Below, one piece after another: positions 55,099 to 64,000 of a stretch of DNA of 64,000 nt. Below the pieces are notes generated by a model, which saw only the letters and a program-made list of their open reading frames with translations, did no database searches and was not told the DNA's origin. Position 1 is the stretch's first letter; each line of letters begins with the position of its first letter. Both the position numbers and the translations under genes were made by a program. The DNA is from Amblyomma americanum (taxonomy: Eukaryota; Arthropoda; Arachnida; Ixodida; Ixodidae). The stretch covers positions 346,720,799-346,784,798 of the forward strand of contig NC_135497.1 of NCBI RefSeq assembly GCF_052857255.1, in the 5' to 3' direction.

Positions 55099-55849
55099 TG
55101 CTTAACCAACTAGCCCAGCACCAAGTTTTGCTAAAATATAAATCTCCTCTTTTACAGAAAATCGACACTCTAGCTTACTTCATCGTCTCAGTCTCTCGCC
55201 GCTGTTGCACAAGGCGAAGTTCGAAGTCGCTGTCAACACTCGTAATAGTTACGTGCGGCCAATATTATATGTTTATCGGTGTAGATACCACATACTAGGA
55301 CTCGTTTCTCACTCCACTTCGCGGGTGCCCATCTTGCACAGGCAAAATTGAGGATGCGCGGCCTGGCACGTCACGGGGCAGCAGCCAGCAGCTGTGATGC
55401 GACCATCATGTCATGCGTCCAAAAGTTGAGGTTGACCAACTTGGTGCGCCCGGGTGGATGCATTCATGCGCTCCATTCTTCGGCCCATGCGCACAGGTGC
55501 AAGGACGCATCCGCATGCGGCTTAAAAACGATCGCACAGCGGTCCTTACCTTTCCTCACTCTCCCACCTGACTCCAACCGCCACGCAGTGTTTGCGCTAT
55601 AGCTGAGAGGTCGTTGAAAACAGTGAAAACTCGCCCATCCGGTCTTTTTTGCCTCTGATGCGAGTGCCCACAGCGCCATCCAGTGGTGGCGGCACAATAA
55701 GTATGATAGGCCAGGTGTGGCTGCTTCGCAAAAAGCCTGCCATAAACTGCTTTCGCTTTAAAAAATCTTCATACGGGACACATGGGGAAAAGCCATATGG
55801 CCCTCACAGGTCCGCCGTGGTTTACGTCGCTAAAGTTATACCGATGATG
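55099..55849. other. No gene seen
   Basis: Mixed composition, short open frames without motifs. The first 60 bp may still belong to the Penelope-like element. Confidence 0.35.
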
Positions 55850-56090
55850 ATGGTGGTGAATTTTTACGGCGCAAGGACATCTGCGGCCAAAGGACGCCAT
55901 GGCAAAAGGTAATTTTGTCTACTCAAGGTGGGGGTAAAGGCCCATTTCCTGAGCATTTCACACCAGATTAGCCGAGCACCAGGCCAGGGGAAAGCTTGTG
56001 CCCATTGTTTCCCTGGTAGGTACTCGGCGGCACTGTGTATCGAACCCCGCACACCCGCAAGCGAAAGTTATGCCTTAGTGGCTACTGCCA
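55850..56090 (-). mobile_element. tRNA-like SINE
   Basis: On the - strand a B-box-like GGGGTTCGATAC near 56040 is preceded by GTAGCCACTAAGGCATAAC. The body continues to a (CAC/CAT)n-type tail at 55840-55870. A box and fold are degraded. Confidence 0.5.
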
Positions 56091-58472
56091 TTGTGTAAAT
56101 GCTATAGAACTGCACGTTCATCAAGGTTCAGGAGGCGAGTTTTCTGAACTCTTAAGCGGCCGCTGTGAAACTATGGTTGTATGTTCGCTCTACCCATGTC
56201 AAGCTACCTCGCGTCAACCTCGGTTTAATGGCATGTCACAGAAGATTTTTTTTTATTTATAGGCGAAATTCAGTAGTGACGATCGAGATTCTAACCTGTC
56301 ATCGCGCGCTCAAGAGAACAGCATAGCCGGTCAGACATCGCTACAGGTCAGTGGCTTAGAATTGAGCTACGCTTCACAATTTTGCAGGCATACTGTGCCT
56401 CACCGTAGTTGCCACTCTTGTGGAACCTACAGCTGTCGCCAGCCAGCACACAAAACTCGTAATTCTGATATACCTCTTACGTATACAGTGTTCGTGTCTA
56501 GCCGCACACGCGACTTTGGCACTAGTGACAGCGGGACGTATGATCTCTTAGTTGCCAGTCAATCCTGGACCGCCGTAACGCGTTACTGTGTCCATGAATT
56601 AGGCCCCGGTCGGCTGATGTCAGATGTGGCCTCCACCTTAGTGCCAACAAACTGAGAAACAGAGCACAGAAAAGAGCCCATAGACATCTTCGGGTGTACG
56701 GCGGTGCAAATAGACTGCGAGTTTATGCCCTGTGACACACAGCAAAGGTGCCTCGACAAGCTTCGGATAGAGGTAACCGTACATGTAGGAGCAAACTATG
56801 CAAGTTGCGATTTTGAAGGTGAATATACCCTGGCCGAATGGAAAAAAAAATTCCTACGCTTTCGTAGTTTGTGCGTCACAGTTATTTACAAAGAGGGTGC
56901 TACCAAGACCACGCTGCTCTCGCTGTCTGCTCACCGCAGATTTTCACTAAGCGCCTCGATGGCGGAGACCGGCTGGCTGACCAGTACGACTGGATGTTTT
57001 CGCTTCCACTCCACCGCTCTTGACACTTATTGTGAATGCCATAATGAATAAAAATTATAATGTAGCAGCTGGAAAAGATCCACATGACTGCAAGCATGGT
57101 TGATAGAAGTGTCTCTTTGAAACGGGAACGTGCCTCTTCAAACAGACCACGTTTCTCGCGTTACTTTTTGGCGTACTATGAAGGAAGTCGAATTCTGCGC
57201 TCGATATGATGAGTTTAGAGTTACAAGCAGTTTTCCAAAAAACTGTCCCGACAAGCTGCCAAAATGCCTCTAATGCTTCAGCGGTTCCTATAAAAGCCAA
57301 ATATTTTTACATTACACGTGTCAGTTACGAAAACGAAACAGGTAAAAAACCCCTCTAGACATTTTTGGGCATCTTAAAAAGTGACAAACATGCAATGTCT
57401 TTTTGAGCGTCTGGCTAAACTTTAAGACGCCTGAGTGGTCTTAATATTTCTCAGCTTTTAATAATAGCAGAGGTCAGAATATTAGGGCTACACTAATCGC
57501 GTTTTAAGCCTCCCGTAACCATGGGAAGTAGAGTGGGTGAACTATGTTTCTTGGCGAACCCTCTCATCGGGTTTGCCCAAGGGACGTGAGAAATCGCGCG
57601 TGTGATCCCACCAGCACAACCGTGAGCTAAATTTCGGACAATAACATCCTGCAATCAATTTGGCTATAAAAGTACCCATGAACATGAGAAGAAATCGCGC
57701 ATCTTAGTTGTATTGAAGAGCACAATCCCTCTGGTCGTGACAAGGTGCGTGTCAGTGCGAGTTCTCTCGCCCACAACTAACCACCATTCACGGTTTTGGT
57801 TTGCACAGCAGGTAAGCTTCTGCTTTCTTGGTCGGCGTGAAGGGGAGGGTTGCGATAAGGTGTTTATCTCTGTATGGCTGAACTTCCACCTCTGCACATC
57901 GGAGCTCTCGTGACGGCGTGAAAAGGCTGGGGTGAAAAAGAAGCTAAAACGAAATTATTTCTTCAACAAATCTATGGCCGGGCTAGGCGATGATTTTCGG
58001 GCAACTAGAAGGGAACATTAGTGAAACTTGTGCTACGAAGTTCTGCGTACGGGGGCCCCTCTAACGTCGCGAATGATACGGGTGAAGATATATTTTGTTG
58101 TGTGGCCACCTACCGCGTAGGGCCCAGCTACGGGTGGTCCCATGACGTTCACTTCGTGCTATTTACGCGAGAAGCCTTGCCTGTATTGCGTGAATGAAGC
58201 ACCGGTTATGGAAGAAGTACACAGTGCTCTCTAGAGTCCACACGATTATCTACTGAAAGAGAAATAAGCATACAAACTGAACTTGAAAGATTCCCTCCCC
58301 CCTCCCCCCGTTAAAAACCAACTACGACTCTCCCAGCGATATACCCTTCTAGAGCATCGGAAGCTCTAATTCAAGGGCGTGCTTTCTAGCGCCTCTGCGG
58401 CTGCCTCTTCTGTGAAATAAAACAAACAGGGCACGGAACTCAAGCAGCTAGTCTAACTTGGGACCTTACTAA
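56091..58472. other. No gene seen
   Basis: Several open frames of 65-115 codons on both strands without motifs, splice-bounded exons or biased composition. Confidence 0.4.
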
Positions 58473-58850
58473 CTATAGCTGTAACTTGTTCCATACTTGG
58501 TGTGCTGGTAGTTGTCGTCGGTGGTCTCCCGCCCTCTGTGCATACACAGGTGCGGGCACTGGGGCGTCTCCGCGGGCCCCCTCCAGAGCCGCAGGCTGCA
58601 GCGGCTGCTCCATCTCGTTCAACGCCACCACAACGCGGAGACTGCGACGGATGGACCCAGGTCGCCGCGACCGAGACACGAGGCTCCTCCCTCCCCAGAA
58701 TGCCTCCAGGTCTGAGTCAGCGGAGGTGGTAGTGGGGCCGCTGTGCGAGGCGCTGGGCAGGTCGTCAGCAATGGACACGCTGCTGAACCCGAGCGGGACG
58801 GCGGGGCGTTTGGGCATGGCTGTCGCTGGATTCGAGGTCGCAGTAAGTGC
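58473..58850 (-). CDS. Candidate coding exon, unrecognised
   Basis: A GC-rich - strand frame is open from about 58881 to the stop at 58473; its first ATG is at 58817. It encodes Ser/Arg-rich low-complexity sequence (SIADDLPSASHSGPTTTSAD, SLVSRSRRPGSIRRSLRVVV) resembling a disordered linker of a larger protein. Possible acceptor GCTGACAG just upstream and a weak donor (CAA|GTATGG) near 58500. The opposite strand is also open across the same region (58486-58965), so the frame assignment is uncertain. No family recognised. Confidence 0.25.
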   Translation of the reverse strand, partial: ALTATSNPATAMPKRPAVPLGFSSVSIADDLPSASHSGPTTTSADSDLEAFWGGRSLVSRSRRPGSIRRSLRVVVALNEMEQPLQPAALEGARGDAPVPAPVYAQRAGDHRRQLPAHQVWNKLQL

Positions 58851-58934
58851 CTCGGTAGACTCGGAAGATCGCCTTCTCGCCCTGTCAGCCCTCTGTGAGC
58901 GCCGGCACCGCCGCTGCTACGAGCGCAACGTTCC

Positions 58935-59090
58935 GAATGCTGTTGTTGTTGTTGTTAGCCTATAAAAAGATGGCCGCCCGTGGTGTTGTTGTTGTTGTTG
59001 TTAACCTATCAAAAGATGGCACATACCCACACTGGGGGATCGGCAAGTGGTGGCCGCGCTGTCGCGGTCATCATCTTCCTCTTCCAGCGC
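58935..59090 (+). repeat. (GTT)n-linked repeat, partly duplicated
   Basis: GTTGTTGTT...AGCCTATAAAAAGATGGC is followed at once by GTTGTTGTT...AACCTATCAAAAGATGGC. It looks like a local duplication of a microsatellite-linked repeat; the second copy continues into CACATACCCACACTGGGGG. Confidence 0.65.
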
Positions 59091-59284
59091 AATGAACTGC
59101 TCTGCCGTTCAAAATTTTCATATAGAAACAAAAGCCTTCCATCATAATCTTTCGTACTGAACTTTTACCCGTTTTTGTGTATTTTCTTCTTGCTATTCTG
59201 TTTTTTTCTTCTTTCTTGTACTTACTTTCTTGCATAAATTAAGCTTGTTAGACCCCTAACCACCCTCAGCCACCTTTGTCACGG

Positions 59285-59545
59285 TAACTTAGTTGGCCGC
59301 CGCGGAGGCTGAGTGGTTAATGCGTCCCGGATGTCGGCCCGGAAGATGCGGGCTCGGTCCCGGCCGCGGCGGTCGAATTTCGATGGAGGCGAATTTCTAG
59401 AGTCCCGTGTGCTGTGCGATGTCAGCGCACGAAAAAGAACCCCTGGTGGTCGAAATTTCCGGAGCCCTACACTACGGCGTCCCTCATAGCCTGAGTCGCT
59501 TTGAGACGTTAAACCCCCATAAACGATAACTGAGCTGACTAATTT
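59285..59545 (+). mobile_element. tRNA-derived SINE
   Basis: A box GAGGCTGAGTGGTTAATGCG and B box GGGCTCGGTCCCGG (about 59300-59365), then CGGCGGTCGAATTTCGATGG and GGAGGCGAATTTCTAGAG, and an end GACGTTAAACCCCCATAAAC. This is the best-preserved member of the family also seen at 14833-15115 and, more diverged, at 62345-62585. Confidence 0.75.
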
Positions 59546-59999
59546 TTTATGCCCTCCCATGTCTGCCGCATGCAATTTGGAATACAAGTAGTCACAGCCT
59601 GGTTAAGGCCAATGCACCTTGCGGGTATGTGCCATTATGTGCGATTTTATGAGGCAAACAACGGCAACAACGAGTGTCGAGCCGTAAATTGCATGTGAGG
59701 GGGTCCAAGTAAAAATATGAAGCAAGTACGTTGCACAGTATCGTTCAAAGACGTTTATTTTAGGCTGCTCAGTCATCCTTTGTGTTAAGTGAGAAAATAA
59801 TTTTGGTATCTGAGAACCAATGCCTTATGCCGCGGATGATCCGTTTTCGATTTTCACTGCAGGGCATTCACTCGATGAATCTGTCGATGCCATTTTACAG
59901 CGATTTCTGCTCTGTACCAAACAGACGAGATGGTAGGCACTAGTCAAGCGTGCCACTAAGCTTTCCGTTTATAAGAATCTCTCTCGCGCTCTCTCCCTC
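59546..59999. other. No gene seen
   Basis: AT-rich, no open frame of note. Confidence 0.4.
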
Positions 60000-60495
<496 letters not shown>

Positions 60496-61162
60496 TCAGT
60501 CCTTCAGTGATTCAGTGCTGCGGGGGCCACTTAAAAAATAGTGGGCAGCAGTTTCAAGGGTGCAATCCAGTTTACAGTAGTGGCGCTTCGTTCTCTCCAC
60601 ACCGCATGGCCAATAGATCATTGTTTTTTGCATACGTACGTAGATGATGTTAGATTTTGACCACTGGTTAGTTTGAAAGTATAGTATTGTGAATTTACAT
60701 AATTTCAGCAACGTACTTACAATTGTCAATCAAAGGCACCCCTTTTATTTTGTTTTTCGCCTTTTTTACTTATCTAGTGGCTATTCTTAGCGCAAGAGGA
60801 ACATCATTTCGTTTCATCCCTTTCCGCTAATGACAATCAATTTTTTTCTATTGACAACAGCGGTTTCTCGGATTTAATGCAATTGAATAAATTGAGAGTC
60901 ATGTCCTCGATGGCGGGGCTCATGGATTTGAAGTTTGCGTTATCTGTATTCAAAATTCGGTACCCCGAATTGTGCCCACCGCACCGCCCGGAACAATCAC
61001 CGAGGCAGCAGATAATATCGACGATTCGTAACCCCGCGTCCCGTCGTGTTCTTTTTTTTCAGATAGCTTTCCTCAAGAAAGCATGACGCGGACTCTGAAG
61101 ACATGATGCCAAAATCGTGGTACTATTGTAGGCACACAGTGCGGCATGGCTTGCTGGATGAG
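60496..61162. other. No gene seen
   Basis: AT-rich, no supported feature. Confidence 0.4.
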
Positions 61163-61546
61163 CTAGGGCGACCACCGCCAGGGCACGTGCCGCTGGCTCC
61201 TGACGAAGGCCCTGCGGTAAGCCGACATCGAGGAGAACTGGTTGGAGCCGATGAGGCAGCGCTGCGACTCGAGCGTCAGCCGGGACGCGTTGACGCAGCG
61301 GGGCACCACCGTGGACTGCATGGTCGGCGAAGTACGGGTGCCTCGGCTGGCGCGGCGAGCACGTCTCGGCGGGGCGGGGGCGCCTCGTCGCACTCCGGGC
61401 CAGGATGCAGCACGCAGTGTCTGCGGCACTCGTCCCAGCTGCGGAACACGCCCCGGTGGCTGGCCGAGAGGCAGCTGCCCTGCGGGAAGCTCTACGCGAC
61501 GCACTTCTTGCCGTCGAAGTACCACGGCTCATACAGGAAGTCTTGC
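61163..61546 (-). pseudogene. Kunitz-type inhibitor-like exon, broken
   Basis: The - strand exon follows an acceptor (CCTTTGTGCAG, G of AG at 61547). It opens QDFLYEPWYFDGKKC and continues with FPQGSC and GVFRSWDECRRHC. The W-Y-F before Cys and the final C-x3-C match the second half of a Kunitz/BPTI fold, though loop lengths are longer (9 and 14 residues between Cys). The two first Cys would be in an upstream exon, not found here. A TAG interrupts between the first two Cys, and a frameshift in the C-rich stretch near 61370-61380 (+ strand G-rich) moves the C-terminal part (RCVNASRLTLESQRC, SMSAYRRAF) to another frame. Kunitz proteins inhibit serine proteases and are abundant in tick saliva. 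Sequencing error in the G run could explain the frameshift but not the TAG. Confidence 0.55.
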
Positions 61547-61859
61547 CTGCACAAAGGACGAAGTGTTCATCTGGGTAATGCATACCTCTGCACCCTACTA
61601 TGATCTCTGTACGGGCTCCCCGTATCTCAGGACCTTGTTAAGAGCTAGGTCCAATGCCAATATAGTAAATAATAGATAGGAACGATTTCACTCAGCCTCT
61701 CCGCATGTACAAAGGTATTAAATGCAGACTTAGTAATTCTCAAAAATCTGCTTTTGATGTCAAAATATGGGTTTTCAACAAAGTATTAGGAGGGAGTGTT
61801 CGCGCAGAACAGAAAACTGGTGAATCGTTTATGTAGGGACCAGGTTAACTAATTTTAAT
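61547..61859. other. No gene seen
   Basis: AT-rich sequence upstream of the Kunitz-like exon on its strand; no earlier exon identified. Confidence 0.35.
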
Positions 61860-62230
61860 AAATATTTTTTTTAACTATTCGAGTTAGGCGAATAGTTACA
61901 ATTAAAGATTTGTAGCCGGTTGTTAGTAATAGCCATATAAGGTATTAGAATCGGGAAAACGCGATTACTCTTGGCTCTGTGGCCGAACAAAATTTGGCTT
62001 TTTTGGCTAGTTACGTGCACTTGAAAGGTTGTTTTGCCTGCATGCAGTTCGAAAGCGCATGTATTTTGGTACGACGTAGCCAAATCTTGTCGAGTCACAG
62101 CGCCGAGGACAATGCCGTTTTCGAAATTCTAAAAGCTGAAATGGCTAATACTAAAGACTGGCTAGAAACCTCTAATTGCAACCAGTTGCCTGACTGTGAT
62201 AGCTAAAAGTCTAATTATGACAAATTAGTT
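61860..62230. repeat. Imperfect 370-bp palindrome
   Basis: The two halves are diverged reverse complements centred near 62038-62047 (CTGCATGCAG). Matching pairs include GTTACAATTA (left) with GTTGCAATTA (right, inverted) and AGTAATAGCCAT with AGTATTAGCCAT. As a result 75-codon frames on the two strands encode similar peptides. There is little or no spacer at the centre. It resembles a foldback/MITE-like repeat; no transposase. Confidence 0.6.
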
Positions 62231-62344
62231 AACCAGCTTACCAGTGTTGCCGGTGGCCGCCAATACCGACAATACTGTGCCGCAGCAGCCACATTTTTAC
62301 CCCCAAAAGGCTATTTTTAAAAATTATTTAATCTTCGCTAATAC

Positions 62345-62585
62345 ACCTGGCATACTCGACGCGATGGCATAGGGTCTACAGTGTTCAGCTACAGAGCCTC
62401 AGGACGAGAGATTGAAACGCGGCCCGGTGGGCCGCACTTCGGTGCAGGCGATTTACAAAAATGCGATGTCAGTACGAGTTAAAAAAACCTTAGTCGACTA
62501 ACTGAAACCAGAGCCCTTCACAACGGCGCCTCTCATTGTCCATGCGCAGCTTCGAAATGTTCAACCCCACATACCAACCATACGT
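62345..62585 (+). mobile_element. Diverged tRNA-derived SINE
   Basis: Degraded head GCGATGGCATAGGGTCTACAG and B-box-like GAGATTGAAACGCGGC, body with CACTTCGGTGCAGGCGATTT and an end AATGTTCAACCCCACATACC. The order matches the SINE at 59285-59545 with many substitutions. Confidence 0.5.
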
Positions 62586-64000
62586 ATGTATAAAAGGCCA
62601 CGGCAGTCAGCGACAAATCGTAGCACGCGACTTAACCTGACCAATAATGAAGAGTCCGTCGTCTCAAATCGCCACTGGTGATCAGCATGCACATCACCGA
62701 TCAAAGACATATACACAGAGCTGAGCTGGCGATCATCTAGCGCATGTTGGCCTGCATCCTTCTCTCTTTTGCCGGCATCAGCATTCCATGGTGCCACAGC
62801 AATCAAGCTGATCTATACGACACGCGCCACTGCAGCATTTTAATTCTTGCCTGTGCGTTGTACTTAAACAGACAGAAGCAAGCCAAACTATTGAGTGCGA
62901 TAGAGGCTGCCTTTCATTGCTGTCAGGTAGGTTTCACTACACCTGCTCATTTTCTTTAGCTCTGTCACTTGGCGCATGCGTGCAGTGCCCGGTGTGATTT
63001 TTTTTTTCCCTGCGTGAAATTTCCTGACCTGCCCGCAATTCGGAGAGCAATACTACAGCAGAGAGAACTAATGCGGAGTCTATATCATGGCGGCACCTTG
63101 GGAAAAAGGTTTTCTCTTTGCATAAGACGTGGGTTTGTCAATCTCGCGAAGCCGACGCGTGAAAACGAGAAAGCGCTAGTTCTCTGTGTGGTGGTAGGTC
63201 CTATGAGCGGCAACTTACAGTTGTCAACAATCCAACCGATAATTTGAATCCACATGTAGATGCGTTCATGTCGAAAGTGAGAAGGCTATCAAAATCACAA
63301 AGAATGTTTCTGAGGCCATCCAAAAAATTCATTGACCAACCTACTTTCTGTCCGAAAAACGTGATTTAGTACTCCTTTCCACCGCGGCCGCTAATCACTC
63401 ATGGGTGAGGCTACCGATGAGCCAAGTTAAATCCCCATGTTCAGTTGAGGTCACTATGAAGTTCAGGGCCGGAATCATTGGCAAATCTTAGAGGAGAAAT
63501 TTGGGTGGGGCAGAGGGTGGTGGAGAGGACGGGGGGGGGGGGGGGGGGTGAAGACGGTCTCATGTGGACATCGCCATTTTTTTTTACTTCATTCGCAGCC
63601 TCTTATTCTAGTGGTGCAAACAGGGGTCAGCTTTTCGGTTATCAGCTTCGGCCAGACCAAATATTTACCACAACATGGCACCACAGTCGCATATCCGGCA
63701 AGTTTTCATCCCTACATATTACTACTCCGATCATTCCTCGAAATGCAGTCGCGGCCGGAATTATTGGAGGGCAATAAAGAGAACGGCCAGCTCATGGACC
63801 AACGCCTCTTCTGTAATAGAGAAGGCGTTGCAGAGGCGCATCGCATCCTCACCGCGAGCAGGGAAAGAAGATGGTGTTCTCGTACCAGCGGTCCGATGTC
63901 TGACGGCCTTTGATGCAGCTGGCGAGGCGGATGTCGAGGCTCGCGAAACGGTTAGAGCCGCGGTTGCAGACGTGCTCCGTGTCTCCAGCCGCTGACATAC
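62586..64000. other. No supported gene
   Basis: GC content rises toward the end. A + frame at 63675-63995 (106 codons, ending VEARETVRAAVADVLRVSSR) and an overlapping - strand reading both look mildly coding-like, but no motif or splice pair decides. G18 at 63531-63548. Confidence 0.3.

Overview
The window is eukaryotic, intron-bearing, repeat-dense DNA, most likely from a hard tick (Ixodidae) or a close chelicerate. This rests on established impressions rather than a search: the mix of tRNA-headed SINEs, CR1/Jockey-group LINEs, short-LTR Ty3/gypsy elements, Penelope-like elements and Tc1 remnants, plus long (TA)n tracts, is typical of tick genomes. There are no bacterial operons, CRISPR arrays or rRNA genes. 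Host coding sequence is very sparse: one phase-compatible exon pair of an unrecognised gene (13631-13829 and 18129-18180, + strand), a broken Kunitz-type exon (61163-61546, - strand) and one weak candidate exon (58473-58850, - strand).

Layout. 1-8.0 kb is mostly AT-rich with no convincing gene, a LINE 3' fragment (751-1330) and a possible solo LTR. 8.0-13.1 kb holds a SINE, a hairpin, and an old LINE (8810-10440, -). 13.6-18.2 kb holds the exon pair with a SINE in its intron. 18.2-18.8 kb is a (TA)n/SINE complex. 22.3-23.9 kb has two Tc1 remnants in opposite orientation. 24.7-30.7 kb is one long CR1/Jockey-type LINE on the - strand whose 5' end is about 7.2 tandem copies of a 312-bp monomer. 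Each complete monomer carries a TATAAAAG box and an ATG, and ORF1 begins with a 2A-like ribosome-skipping motif. 33.2-38.8 kb is a second LINE (+) split by a Ty3 element (C, integrase only) and by a small non-coding LTR element (TRIM-like). 40.2-52.04 kb is a third LINE (-) holding Ty3 element A, which in turn holds the almost intact Ty3 element B. A second TRIM copy (52.04-52.76 kb) and a Penelope-like element with inverted terminal repeats (52.77-55.10 kb) follow. 55-64 kb is mostly non-coding with several SINEs, a (TA)n tract, the Kunitz pseudogene and a 370-bp imperfect palindrome.

How the parts relate. The five LTR elements share TG...CA ends, 4-bp target duplications of the type ATAT/CTAT and a similar primer-binding region (TTGGTG.GAGGTGC). 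This suggests that the TRIMs use the machinery of the autonomous Ty3 elements. Elements A and B share a GGGAAAC heptamer directly before the gag stop, with protease/pol in the -1 frame in B. The nesting gives a relative age order: LINEs oldest, then A and the older TRIM copy, then B, with C and the other TRIM also young by LTR identity. Many element ORFs carry frameshifts and stops; B alone has uninterrupted gag and pol. All family calls come from motif reading by eye; no database search was run.
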